Shown here: in pieces, positions 32,625-43,361 of the stretch
Layout of the letters: every line of letters starts with the position of its first letter
Position numbering within the stretch: position 1 is the stretch's first letter
Source: Liolophura sinensis
Lineage: Eukaryota; Mollusca; Polyplacophora; Chitonida; Chitonidae
Length of the DNA stretch: 64,000 bases
Assembly: GCF_032854445.1 (NCBI RefSeq)
Contig: NW_027017959.1
Location: 310,001 to 374,000, forward strand
Direction of reading: 5' to 3'
Translations under genes and position numbers: made by a program
Notes under the pieces: model-generated
Told to the model about the DNA's origin: nothing
Databases searched by the model: none
The model's input: the letters and a program-made list of their open reading frames with translations, nothing else

Positions 32625-33762
32625 TGACGGGCCCGGAGAGCACAGTTGGTAGAGCGTCCGCTTCGAGACCGGTAGATCCAGGATCAATCCTTGATCGAGT
32701 CACACCTGTTACGACCCAAACTGTCTGTATTATAAAGAGATGGCTTGTTCGAAATACACGACAGTTTAGCCGCACAAAAAAAGTTACCAAAACCAGCAGA
32801 TTTTATTTTACAACAATTTATTAGCTTTAACAAGAACAGATAATAAGACTTATACAAATACTAAAGTACTTAAGTTTAACAAGAAAGGATAGCAGTATCT
32901 ATACAAATACTAAAGTACTTACGGTGTCAAGTCCAAACGGACGCATATATTCCACAATATATATACCACACAGGCATAAATGCTCAGAAGCAAATTCACT
33001 AGAGGGAAAATCCACAGTATAACTGAGTGTATGACGAAATATACACAAAATTCCACAGACAGTGTCCGTGTACTAATAAGCACTGTGTATACAAGAGCAC
33101 AAATTAAACATACAAGTTCAGAGTGAACAAGTGCTCGGTGGAGATAGGATATAACAAAGCCAGAGGCTATAAACATTCCAAAATTCAGCATAAAAGGCCT
33201 ACTAAAGTAATACACATCGAAAGCATCCAAAACGGTCAATAATTCTCCGTTTTCTCGTTCTCTCCTTTTGACCTGCTTTCATAGGTCTTATATAGCCTGG
33301 TGGAATTGTCTAGAATAAGAAAATTCCTGAACACTTGATGTAAGCAAACAGGCACCGAACTGAGCGCATTGTGGAATATTCTAAGGTAGAGGCAGACAGC
33401 AGGCACTGAACTCAGCGTATGTAAACAGTGGCAAGCTAAACTTAGAAACTGACGGCAGTCGTGCACATAACACACCTAATACTTTAAAAGAGGGAGTTGT
33501 AACTTCCTCGCTTGGCGTTCAGCATGGAGGGGATAGTGCAACGACTGGTTGACCCGTATCAGTATAATGGCTCGGGCGGGGCCGCTTACTTGCCTTCGGT
33601 AGGTCGTCTCAGTGAAGCAGCACTAGATAAAAGAGCGGTGGAAATCCGTCCTGCTACAAGGAGGCACACGTACATGCACCCTAAGGATTCCTTCTTCGTC
33701 ATATGACTGCAAAAAATTGTTGAGTACGACGTTAAACCCCATGCACTCACTCACTCACTCAC
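32625..33762 (+). mobile_element. SINE-2 (tRNA-derived), split by a solo LTR
   Basis: The tRNA-like head (GAGAGCACAGTTGGTAGAGC; GGATCAATCC as a B box) is at 32627-32700. The body and (ACTC)n tail are at 33473-33762. The target duplication CCATTGTTT occurs at 32616-32624 and 33764-33772. The 766-bp solo LTR sits between head and body. Reverse copies at 33889-34222 lack this insertion, which proves the order of events. Confidence 0.85.
32707..33472 (-). mobile_element. Solo LTR (766 bp) inside SINE-2
   Basis: The ends are TGTTACGACC and GCACATAACA, so 5-bp inverted TGTTA...TAACA termini, flanked by CACC at 32703-32706 and 33473-33476 as a 4-bp target duplication. Read on the minus strand it has a TATA box (GGCTATATAAGACC at about 33283-33298) and AATAAA-type signals near 32800-32825, in the expected U3-R-U5 order. 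No gag-pol is present, so recombination between two LTRs probably removed the internal part. Confidence 0.78.
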
Positions 33763-33888
33763 TCCATTGTTTGTATTATTACTGCCTCATAAGGGGGTTA
33801 TGGGCATGAAAATCCCTCATAATTATAAATGAGGATCGCACTTGTTCTTTCAAATTGTGTAATTCAGAGACTGACAAAGAAGAATGAG

Positions 33889-34222
33889 TGCTTGCTTGAG
33901 GTTTTAACGTCGTACTCAACATTTTTTCAGTCATATGACGACGTGTAATGTGCCTCCTTGTTGCTTGACGGATTTTCACAGCTCTTTTATTTAGTGCTCC
34001 TTCACTGAGACGACTTACCGAAGGCAAGTAAGTCGCCCCGCCCGAGCCATTATACTGATACGGGTCAACCAGTCGTTGCATTATTCCTTTCATGCTGAAC
34101 GCCAAGCGAGGCCAAGTTACAACTCCCTCTTTTAAAGTCTTAGGTGTGATCAAGGGTTGATCCTGGATCTACCGGTCCCACAGCGGACGCTCTACCAACT
34201 GTGCTATCCGGGGGGCGGTCAG
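33889..34222 (-). mobile_element. SINE-2, minus strand, complete
   Basis: Reverse copy with the tRNA-like head on the right (CGCTCTACCAACTGTGCTATC at about 34186-34207) and GAGT/CTTG-rich tail on the left. The 13-bp target duplication AAAGAAGAATGAG occurs at 33876-33888 and 34223-34235. With the SINE at 32625 it forms an inverted pair that could fold back in RNA. Confidence 0.88.
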
Positions 34223-34683
34223 AAAGAAGAATGAGGAGAAGTATATACTGAACATAAAATAACTGTTTCCGACAAAGAGACACTCAGTAACGAGATCAAC
34301 AGGGAATTGAATTATATTATTATTTATGAAAATAGCGGATCCGCCACAAGCTCGCTCTTCCTTATCAAAATAAATACTATAAAGTGTATAATTTTTCAGA
34401 GATAATTTTTCTTTGTCAAATATCTTCAGGTGAGGTTCCTGAGGACACAGTGCAACTGGATTTAAAGATTGAAATAGCTGTGTTATTATAGTCAAATTAA
34501 ACCTTAAGACCTCGACAATTCCACTGTATAATTTTGTCTAAGGAAGGCGTTTAAGGGATTTGTGTTTGGACCGAGGACGACCCTTTTTGGGAGATCTACT
34601 AGGAGACATCCCAGGTGCAGATGACGTATCCATCAGGTCTGCACATGATCTTGAAGGATCAACGTCTTCCAACGATATTAGAG

Positions 34684-35375
34684 AGTTTATACGTAGAGGC
34701 TAATGAACCTTGTTTACATCACAGGCGTATCAAACTGAAGGATTCAATATGCTACTAAGCTTCAAGTACATCCAAAAAACCGTGCCCACGGCTGTGTTTT
34801 CAATCCATTGTATGTAGACAAATATACTAAATGTCCTAACAAGATCCCTTGGTTTGGTGTTCATGTGAAAACCAACATTAACCACCATCCAGTGTCTTTT
34901 ACGGAGTCTCCTCCCTGGCTTATTCCACAACCTAAATTAATCTTCGAACTACGTAAATATAATAAATCAACTACAAATCCTCTTATAATTCAGCAAGGAT
35001 TTGCTAAAATTAAGGCTATTTATATGGATTATAAATTTATATACACTAACAGTTTAAAGGATGGGGACAGGGTTGCGGCTGCGGCTGTCATAGAGCAGCG
35101 AGTCTTTTTTTTCTTCGTTTTCCATTCTCTTCTTCAATCTTTTCTGCCGAGGCCAAAGCTATACTCCTGTTCTTCTGGGCGTGCCCAGAAGGCAATGCTA
35201 TGCACTCGCTCTTTTGCCTTTTGGCGTAATAAATTTAAAATCCATTGATACCTGAAATATTGGCCTTACATAGAAAACTGCTTAAAAGGGGTAAAGAAAT
35301 TATATTCTGTTCGATACGGAGTCTTATTGGTATCCATGGACAGGAAGGCAAAGGAGGGCTTTTCCTGTCATTGGG
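34684..35375 (+). mobile_element. LINE-A copy A9, plus-strand fragment
   Basis: Carries the stretch between RT and RNase H (GAGAGTTTATACGTAGAGGC; DKYTKCPNKIPWFGV; ESPPWLIPQPKLIFELRKYN) and a decayed RNase H start. It joins head to head with copy A5 at about 34684. Right end unclear. Confidence 0.68.
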
Positions 35376-35476
35376 TAGAATCTGTATTCCTGCCGAATGT
35401 CTCGTTTGAATTATAAATATACAGGTATTCCATGTGAATCACTTCTTTTTGCGAATTTTGATTTCTCCTCCAATAG

Positions 35477-38400
35477 TGTGCGGGACGCCAACAACCGGGA
35501 ATCTTCATGTTGTCCATGTTTGACTTCATCATCAATGTCATATGAAACCAACTGTGTGCCAGAAAACAAAATCCGAGCGTTGGCTAGGCTTTTTGAGCGA
35601 TCGAGAAGGATTGCTTTGCGAACCATCAGAAAATGTGGAGGCCATGTGGTAAGTTTTTATATTTCTCTGAACAAGATCGATGCTTTTGGAAATAATTATG
35701 TTAACATTACGAATTATCCATACTTCAATACTATTACCCTGCATATCTCGACTTCTAATGGTTGATAGATATAGCATTGGGCCGTTTAAAAATGCGTTAC
35801 TATAATGCTTGGAACCAAACGCCTTGTTGGATATGTAAACAAATGCTGCCAAAGCGCATCTGTGATAGTTGTTTATTATTTATTTAATTGTTTTACATCG
35901 TACTCAAGAATATTTCGCTCATACCACGATTACCAGCATTATGGTAGAAGGAAACTTATTACCGCAGTTAAACCCAAAAGCATTTGCAGGTTTCTGACTA
36001 ACCTTCCCACACGAGGGAATAGAATATAAACTCTGTCAAAATAGAAATGCAACCCCTGTCCTCGGATATCAAAAATTCGTTGGAATAATGTTATTGCTTC
36101 CAAACTAAGATTTAGCCAAATTTAATGCAATTATACACGTTTTTAATGAAGATTACCATCCAAACAACTGCCTTTTCTCTCCTAAGTGTATTTTATTGCT
36201 TATGACGTCACAACGCATGGACTGACCCTGTTGACGTCGCACACAGAACCATTCACATGCAAATCATGTCAATGGCAGTTATAGTGTGGGGGTGTATAAA
36301 AGCCCATGTGCTTTCGTATTTTATTCATATATTCGTCGACGAAAGGCAGTCGGTAAAATGCCGCGACTGAGTGCTGCCGACCGAAATATCGCCATTGGTC
36401 GTCTTCAAGCCGGAGAAAGTTTTGGCACTATTGCACGACACCTAAATGTTCACAAAACAACGATATCCCGACTTTGGAGCCCTTACGACAACTTTAATTC
36501 GACCAACGATCGCCCGAGAAGTGGAAGACCAAGAATTACGACCCCACTTCAAGATCGGTACATCCGGGTCCTTCACCTGCGTAATCGGCATGCCCTACCA
36601 ACCGTGACTGCCACACAAATACCAGGTTTGAGGAGAGTGTCGGCTCAAACGATTAGGAAACGTCTGAAAGAAGCGGGTTTACGTGCCTGTAGACCAGTTG
36701 TTGGACCTGTACTACGCCCCTTACATCGACGCCTACGACTCAGGTGGTGCAACAACGTCAGGATATGGACTTTACAAAACTGGAGGCGCATCTGGTTTTC
36801 TGATGAATCCCGTTTTCTTTTGACACGTCACGACGGAAGACAGCGTGTGTATAGGAGACGTCATGAACGCTTTGCGCCCATCTGCGTCCGGCAGGTGGAC
36901 AGATTTGGCGGAGACAGTGTTATGGTTTGGGGAGCCATCTCGTACAACCAGAAATCAGACTTGGTGATCGTTCCAGGGAATCTGACAGCCCAACGTTACA
37001 TCAACCACGTATTACAGCCTCACCTTCTCCCGATTATTGACCGACAGACACAGCTTTTTCAACAGGACAACGTCAGGCGTCATACTGCACGTGCAACAAT
37101 GAACTTTCTGCAGGATTCCAACGTCAATGTCTTGCCGTGGCCCTCTAAATCACCAGACCTCAACCCTATTGAACACCTGTGGGATACTCTGGATCGACAC
37201 GTGCGTCAACGTCAGCCACCGCCACAGACGCTTCAACAGCTCGCCGTTGCGTTACAGGAGGAGTGGAGGGCTATTCCCCAGGAGAGAATCCGGCGTCTTA
37301 TCCGTTCTTGTCCAAGGAGATGCCGTGCAGTGATTGCAGCTCGTGGTGGTCATACGAGATACTGAGGAAGACGCCCCGTGGTGAGAAACTGGTGTCTGTG
37401 AGATGACTTCTGAAAAGACAGTTTTAAACATGACCATCTTGATTATTATTCTGCCAAATTTCTGACTTCTGTCTTCAATAAGAAAAAAGTTGTGCCGTCC
37501 TAAAACTAAATATTAAAATCTGTAAAATACGGGGTTCGCGTTTTCTTTATTGACAGAGTGGTTTGTATTGAACGCTGTTTTGGAAATTTGTGATTTTGTG
37601 GATTTTTTTTACCGATATCCACTTTGACGCCTGGATTGCCATTTTTTGTTTATGTACCAAGTATGGGATCACTGCGTCGATTAATTCAGCTGCAAATGCC
37701 AGTGAACAATTCAACAGTTCGAGTTAACAGTTCACGTCAGCTTCTGAAATATATAAAAATATAAATGGAGCAATTACCCCAAGCAAATGATGTATTTAAA
37801 AGAAAAGACAATACTAGATCAAATGTACATATGTATCGATAAAACGTCACATTTAAAGTTTATAAAGAAGTTCATTTTTCGTTTTGGTGATGTAGGATAA
37901 CGGTGATATTGCAGTTCAAAGTGAGCAAAAATGCCCTGGCAGGTAAAATCAAACGGCCCGGCATGCTTTCAGTTGTAACCGATCAAGGTGTTGTGACGTC
38001 ACCTGTTCCTAGTTCACCATTTTGCCATGTAGAAGTAGTGTTAAATATGCTGTTTTCCTTCTGATTAGGAAACAATTCTGATATATTTGAAAGCCATTTT
38101 CAACTAGAAAGTGGTAGTGGAATGCAATACGCCTGGCGTTATTCCCAAGGTTTCAACGAGTAGGTCAAAGTGCGTGGCATTCGGCTGTAATAATAAGTTA
38201 CGAAGGAAACGGATGACGCGACTTCGTGTTTCTCTTAAATGGCGATTCGTTTTACTAATCCCAGACTAAAAGGTGATTTACGGTTGCCAGACAGGCAATA
38301 AAAAATGTCCATGGCTGTTTAGGAGTGTATGGACCCCTCTTTTGAAATAACTTTGGTTACATATTTTGTTGTCATTTCTTTTAATGAATGCCTTATAAAT

Positions 38401-38983
38401 CAGCATTCCACGAGATATAGCTACTACATTGTGCAACATATTAACTCTTTTCATCCATTCCTGAAATAATATTAACTGTTTTTCTTGTAGACTCCTGACT
38501 GCGTCTCCTGTCGGACAAATCGAACATTAACAAGAATAGTGGACAGAATCAATGAAATTGCTGAAGATATACAAGAGGCGTGTCATTCAAATGATGGGGT
38601 AACTTATGACCACCCATACTAATAACGGATAATATAAATTATATCAGCAAGTTTTATACATTTGTTTATCTGATAAAATGCTGCCCAATCTTTGGAACAG
38701 TGCGCGGGATGTACGAATGTGGTACTGAATTTCGCATATAAAAAATAGACCTTTCCATAGTAATATGTTATAACGTCACGTCATAACATTTCCTTAAAAT
38801 CAGTTTCCTTCTGTTACTCGCCATATTGAAGAACATCTGTTCTGCTTAAAAATATTTTTGGTCAGATGTTAAATAATTCGCTTTGTCTTTATAATCATTT
38901 CAACCAAATACTCTCAAAATTAGTATAATCAATATTTCTTTTCAGGATATTTCGCATTCCAGTTGGGACTCTGACGAATAGAC
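35477..38983 (+). CDS. Host gene, last three coding exons (secreted cysteine-rich protein?)
   Basis: Exons 35477-35648, 38491-38598 and 38948-38983 read in one frame. Acceptors: TCTCCTCCAATAG|T, GTTTTTCTTGTAG|A, TTTCTTTTCAG|G. Donors: CATGTG|GTAAGT and GATGGG|GTAACT. The last two junctions are phase 0 and the 108-bp exon is exactly 36 codons. The protein contains a CCPC cluster, a basic helix (RALARLFERSRRIALRTIRK), then DCVSCRTNRTLTRI and an acidic helix, ending SWDSDE and TAG at 38981. Poly(A) signals follow. Eight cysteines lie in these exons. An alternative weaker acceptor at 35424 would lengthen the first exon. The first exon starts with one base of a codon, which fits the exon at 13065-13259. 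A Tc1 element sits in the first of these introns. Family not recognised. Confidence 0.62.
35878..36027 (-). mobile_element. SINE-1 remnant, minus strand
   Basis: Degraded copy of the SINE-1 body (TACTCAAGAATATTTCGCTC; CCAGCATTATGGT), cut off by the Tc1 element at 36029; the tRNA-like head is missing. Confidence 0.65.
36029..37560 (+). mobile_element. Tc1/mariner element, copy 1
   Basis: The left end reads AACTCTGTCAAAATAG and the right end, reversed, reads CACTCTGTCAATAAAG, giving imperfect terminal inverted repeats of about 30 bp. The TA target dinucleotide is seen on the left only. About 98% identical by eye over its length to the copy at 40711-42237, so both transposed recently. It sits in an intron of the host gene. 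Confidence 0.88.
36358..37365 (+). CDS. Tc1-like DD34E transposase, intact
   Basis: Cut-and-paste transposase of 335 residues. The start is the ATG at 36358 (MPRLSAADRNIAIGRL); the frame extends further upstream but the longer version adds sequence unlike the family. It has an N-terminal paired-type helix-turn-helix (FGTIARHLNVHKTTISRLW), a GRPR-like linker motif (RPRSGRPR), and a catalytic core with D (IWFSDESRF), D (FQQDNVRRHTAR) and E (SPDLNPIEHLWD), 34 residues between the last two. All catalytic residues are present and there is no stop. It differs from the other copy by Val for Ala in the DNxRRHTAR motif, where Ala is usual. It may encode an active enzyme. Confidence 0.93.
   Translation: MPRLSAADRNIAIGRLQAGESFGTIARHLNVHKTTISRLWSPYDNFNSTNDRPRSGRPRITTPLQDRYIRVLHLRNRHALPTVTATQIPGLRRVSAQTIRKRLKEAGLRACRPVVGPVLRPLHRRLRLRWCNNVRIWTLQNWRRIWFSDESRFLLTRHDGRQRVYRRRHERFAPICVRQVDRFGGDSVMVWGAISYNQKSDLVIVPGNLTAQRYINHVLQPHLLPIIDRQTQLFQQDNVRRHTARATMNFLQDSNVNVLPWPSKSPDLNPIEHLWDTLDRHVRQRQPPPQTLQQLAVALQEEWRAIPQERIRRLIRSCPRRCRAVIAARGGHTRY
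38605..38940. other. Short intron of the host gene
   Basis: The interval between the exons at 38491 and 38948. A sequence near 38691-38750 (TGGAACAGTGCGCGGGATG) weakly resembles the LINE-A ORF2 3' end and may be a relic. Confidence 0.35.
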
Positions 38984-39056
38984 TGTTCATCAATTCAATC
39001 GTTCAGATACGTTTTGATCAGGCGATATTGTCATGTTACTAGAATTACTTGAAGTT

Positions 39057-39085
39057 AATAAATTAATCACAGGCCGATAAATAAA
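39057..39085 (+). promoter_or_regulatory. Poly(A) signals of the host gene
   Basis: Two AATAAA hexamers (39057-39062 and 39080-39085) lie 75-100 bp after the TAG stop of the exon at 38948, followed by a T-rich stretch at 39090-39110. This is the expected 3' end of the transcript. Confidence 0.6.
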
Positions 39086-39089
39086 CATA

Positions 39090-40064
39090 TTTTCTATTGT
39101 TTTTTTTATTAGCCGTGCATGGACACCATTTACACTTCATAGCTAAGCAAATCTCGCTTTTTTGTGTTTCTATAACTTGGAGAAAAAGCTGAATTATACC
39201 AAACTTGGGTGATATGGAATGTAATATATTAATTTATTAACGTTGAGTTGAATATACTCTCGTAAAAGGACTGTTTTCAAATATGAATACCTGAGGAAAG
39301 GCACGGGTGAGTGGTTCATAAATCGTGTACCTCTTGTACACAATATTATCTAGTAGTGAATATTTACCACTCGGACAAAGGAGGTTTTAGAGAATGTTAA
39401 TGTGACCAAGTTTTCCTCTTCGGAATATTTACTCAGGAGGGAGACGATGATATATCATGATGAAATTTTACAGTATGGACAACCTGATTTAGTGCAGCTT
39501 GTAAATCAACATATTAAGTGATGTACTCTGCCAGAACCTTTGGGTCGCCCTGAGCCAAAAATATCAAGTCAACTTCCTTGCAACTTCCGGGTCAGCTTGG
39601 TTAGCACAACTTGTGAAACGGTTTTTTTTTATCAAATCGCCTCAAATTGTTTCGATAGAGTCCCTGGGCTAATTTTTTTTTTTTGGGGGGGGGGGGGGGC
39701 ACAAGTGCCTGTTTTTCTGTGTTCGACACTGCCAGGAGAACTTGGTCGCCGTGAACAAATAAATGTTGGTCACCCACCGACTAACCAATGATAAAATTGC
39801 TTAAAAATTATGTTTTCAAAAGAAAAGGCTGGTCATTCAACCGTTGATGATAGTTGCTTAGGTCACAAGTACTTGGCGACCAAAAAATTAGGATGGCTAC
39901 TTTTATGACCAAAGTTTTTTAGGTCAACACAACGACTAAAAGTTTAGTCTGTGAAAGACATTGCTGTATGATCATGTGCTTATATTTACATATATATGTA
40001 TGCGCTCCTACACGCCAGGTACGCAGTGCTGAAAGGGAATTATGGCTTGCAGCCCCATCTAACC
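39090..40064. other. Unassigned intergenic region
   Basis: No gene recognised. Contains a T-run followed by a G-run at about 39669-39698, and several GGTCGCC/GGCGACC-type words near 39745-39880 that recur around 62750-62970. Confidence 0.35.
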
Positions 40065-40356
40065 CGCCCTGATAGCACAGTTGGCGCTATCAGTCGCTTG
40101 TCGTTCAGTATTAAGGGGATAGTGCATTGACTGTTTAACCCATATCAGTATAATGGCTCGGACCGTTCAGCATACTTGCCTTCGGTATGTCGTCTTAGCA
40201 AAACAACACGATATAAAAGGGCGGTGGAATTCCGTCCTGCAACAAGAAGGTACATTATACGCACATGCACTGTAAGGAATCCTTCGTCGTCATAAGACTG
40301 GAAAATTGTTAGAAGTACGTTAACTCCAAGCACTCACTCGCTTACTACCAACCTCT
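40065..40356 (+). mobile_element. SINE-2, diverged copy with damaged head
   Basis: Body matches 33530-33760 (CCATATCAGTATAATGGCTCGG, TTGCCTTCGGTA, GGCGGTGGAATTCCGTCCTGC) and ends in CACTCACTCGC. Most of the tRNA-like head after GATAGCACAGTTGG is deleted. Confidence 0.75.
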
Positions 40357-40710
40357 TAGCGTACCGTCACTGTGGCTGTGCTTTGATCTTTGGTTGGTGA
40401 AATCGTACCTTTTTGTCGGCGTCTATTAACAAAATGCAATCGACATATAGACGTAATTATGCCTAAAGCTTGGATTTAATAATCTAAATTTATATACGTC
40501 TTTCTGGGGAAAATGCTTCAGTAAACACCCCTTCCTTTAATTTATGCGAAAACAGAGCAACCAAAAAAAATAAACAAAAAAATAATTAAATTCACTAATA
40601 CTTTAATTTTAATTTCGAATTACTAGTAATTGGACACCACAGTCAACGTAGTATATCTTATTCACCATGAATGAAATATCAGTAGCAACACACAAGATGA
40701 TGTTAAACTA

Positions 40711-42237
40711 AACTCTGTCAAAAAAGAAACGCAACCCCTGTCCTCGGATATCAAAAATTCGTTGGAATAAAGTTATTGCTTCCAAACTAAATTTTAGCCA
40801 AATGTAATGAAATTATACACGTTTTTAATGAAGATTACCATCCAAACAACTGCCTTTTCTCTCCTAAGTGTATTTTATTGCTTATGACGTCACAACGCAT
40901 GGACTGACCCTGTTGACGTCGCACACAGAACCATTCACATGCAAATCATGTCAATGGCAGTTATAGTGTGGGGGTGTATAAAAGCCCATGTGCTTTCGTA
41001 TTTTATTCATATATTCGTCGACGAAAGGCAGTCGGTAAAATGCCGCGACTGAGTGCTGCCGACCGAAATATCGCCATTGGTCGTCTTCAAGCCGGAGAAA
41101 GTTTTGGCACTATTGCACGACACCTAAATGTTCACAAAACAACGATATCCCGACTTTGGAGCCCTTACGACAACTTTAATTCGACCAACGATCGCCCGAG
41201 AAGTGGAAGACCAAGAATTACGACCCCACTTCAAGATCGGTACATCCGGGTCCTTCACCTGCGTAATCGGCATGCCCTACCAACCGTGACTGCCACACAA
41301 ATACCAGGTTTGAGGAGAGTGTCGGCTCAAACGATTAGGAAACGTCTGAAAGAAGCGGGTTTACGTGCCTGTAGACCAGTTGTTGGACCTGTACTACGCC
41401 CCTTACATCGACGCCTACGACTCAGGTGGTGCAACAACGTAAGGATATGGACTTTACAAAACTGGAGGCGCATCTGGTTTTCTGATGAATCCCGTTTTCT
41501 TTTGACACGTCACGACGGAAGACAGCGTGTGTATAGGAGACGTCATGAACGCTTTGCGCCCATCTGCGTCCGGCAGGTGGACAGATTTGGCGGAGACAGT
41601 GTTATGGTTTGGGGAGCCATCTCGTACAACCAGAAATCAGACCTGGTGATCGTTCCAGGGAACCTGACAGCCCAACGTTACATCAACCACGTGTTACAGC
41701 CTCACCTTCTCCCGATTATTGACCGACAGACACAGCTTTTTTAACAGGACAACGCCAGGCGTCATACTGCACGTGCAACAATGAACTTTCTGCAGGATTC
41801 CAACGTCAATGTCTTGCCGTGGCCCTCTAAATCACCAGACCTCAACCCTATTGAACACCTGTGGGATACTCTGGATCGACACGTGCGTCAACGTCAGCCA
41901 CCGCCACAGACGCTTCAACAGCTCGCCGTTGCGTTACAGGAGGAGTGGAGGGCCATTCCCCAGGAGAGAATCCGGCGTCTTATCCGTTCTTGTCCAAGGA
42001 GATGCCGTGCAGTGATTGCAGCTCGTGGTGGTCATACGAGATACTGAGGAAGACGCCCGTGGTGAGAAACTGGTGTCTGTGAGATGACTTCTGAAAAGAC
42101 AGTTTTAAACATGACCATCTTGATTATTATTCTGCCAAATTTCTGACTTCTGTCTTCAATAAGAAAAAAGTTGTGCCGTCCTAAAACTAAATATTAAAAT
42201 CTGTAAAATACGGGGTTCGCGTTTTTTTTTTTGAGTT
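40711..42237 (+). mobile_element. Tc1/mariner element, copy 2
   Basis: Terminal inverted repeats AACTCTGTCAAAAAAGAAAC and AAACTCAAAAAAAAAAACGC, with TA on both sides (40709-40710 and 42238-42239). Same length as copy 1 through the coding region, with only a handful of substitutions. Confidence 0.9.
41040..42047 (+). pseudogene. Tc1-like DD34E transposase with one nonsense mutation
   Basis: Same gene as at 36358, offset 4682 bp with no indel in the coding region. A CAA-to-TAA change at 41742-41744 stops translation just before the second catalytic Asp block (QQDNARRHTAR), so only the DNA-binding half and first Asp would be made. A restart at the Met at 41781 would give only a short tail. The other differences are mostly third-position changes, which points to recent inactivation. 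A product limited to the DNA-binding part could in principle interfere with copy 1; that is inference. Confidence 0.93.
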
Positions 42238-42375
42238 TACATGTCCATGCAAATACTGTGTCCGCAAATACTGTGTCCCATGTATGTACCACAGAAATGA
42301 TAAAGACGTTCAGTCACCGTAGTTATGTTAAATATTGTAACTCCATGTATCCTACAATGCGTACTGAGGTTGCAT

Positions 42376-42540
42376 CGGGGTCACCATGGCTCAGTTGGTT
42401 AGCGCGCTAGCGCAGCGTTATGACTCAGGAGTCTCTCACCAATGCGGTCGCTGTGAGTTCAAGTCCAACTCATGATGGCTTCCTCTACGGCCCTACGTGG
42501 GAAGGTCTTCAGCAACCTGCGGATTGTCGTGGGTTATCGG
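42376..42540 (+). mobile_element. SINE-1, 3'-truncated copy
   Basis: tRNA-like head (CATGGCTCAGTTGGTTAGCG; GAGTTCAAGTCC) and the first half of the body to about 42535; the tail is missing. Confidence 0.8.
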
Positions 42541-42629
42541 TCAGATAAGTATTTACAGTTACAAACATTCCTTAATTTCAGTATGCACATTGACTGTGTG
42601 AAGTGTTGTAAATATAAGGATAAATATAT

Positions 42630-43005
42630 CATATCCGACATTCGTATACCATACGTAGTCCGTAAAGGGCGTCCCAAGTCGATAATCGCTAGGTCCATTT
42701 CCAAAACAACGTTTAAGACTAGCTCCAAAAACAATGGTACGTAAGAAATAATACAAATGGGAAATAAAGCCGGTAACACGCGAGAGAAACGGTCATTAGT
42801 TTTCAATGATACAGACTTGATGTTCCGGGCATGAATTCCATATCAAAGTTCAAATTCGAATTATATGAATGATTTCCAGGTCATATTACAAATAAACAAG
42901 GTATCTCAGTCGCGCTTTGATTGCGTATGTTATAAAGGCATCATGCAGATCTACTGAGCATGGCTGCGTTTCCAGCCCCTAGCCCCAGGTTAAGTGGTAT
43001 TAGAT
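42630..43005 (-). repeat. Rep1 dispersed repeat, copy 6, long
   Basis: Runs in reverse from GTCCGTAAAGGGCGTCCC to CAGCCCCTAGCCCCAGGTTAA, matching 43362-43762 over about 370 bp. The two copies form an inverted pair around a LINE-A tail. Confidence 0.8.
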
Positions 43006-43361
43006 ACAGTTCAAAAATGACGAGTGCTACATATCTTACCGAACAGACTGTTATTCCAAGGTAACGGACGATTACGTCTTTCCCGTTAATATGTAAGGAT
43101 CTCATACTACAAGAATAAATGAATGAATGAATGATTATGGTTTAACGCCACATCCGCAATATTTCACCAATATTGTGGCGAGAGCAAGGTGAAACCACAA
43201 GGCCGTTGAGGTTTCCGATATGGTGGTGGGAACATCAAAAATGAACAAATGTTTGGACATGTTTAAAACCAGATTAGAATAACCAAAACCAGTTAAAACT
43301 CGAAAACTTTCATATTTTAAAAATAATATATCAAGAAATGTATATATAACTTTATCGATAA

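Larger units (their letters stand above)
30613..34683 (-). mobile_element. LINE-A copy A5, minus strand, carrying nested SINEs and a solo LTR
   Basis: ORF2 pieces run from the RNase H-proximal region (30650) through RT (31135-30953; catalytic region near 31300) to the endonuclease (32450-32208, 32620-32460, 34495-34240) and the end of ORF1 (34560-34680). Many stops and frameshifts. Two SINE-2 insertions at 32625-33762 and 33889-34222 interrupt the endonuclease. The 5' part stops at about 34683, where a plus-strand LINE-A fragment begins. Confidence 0.78.

Noticed and set aside
32919-33239. A 106-codon minus-strand hydrophobic frame
   Set aside because: Lies wholly inside the solo LTR, with no resemblance to a retroelement or host protein.
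35425-35476. Longer version of the exon at 35477 using the acceptor at 35424
   Set aside because: Its pyrimidine tract is poor compared with the one before 35477 and its phase does not fit the 13259 donor; kept only as an alternative.
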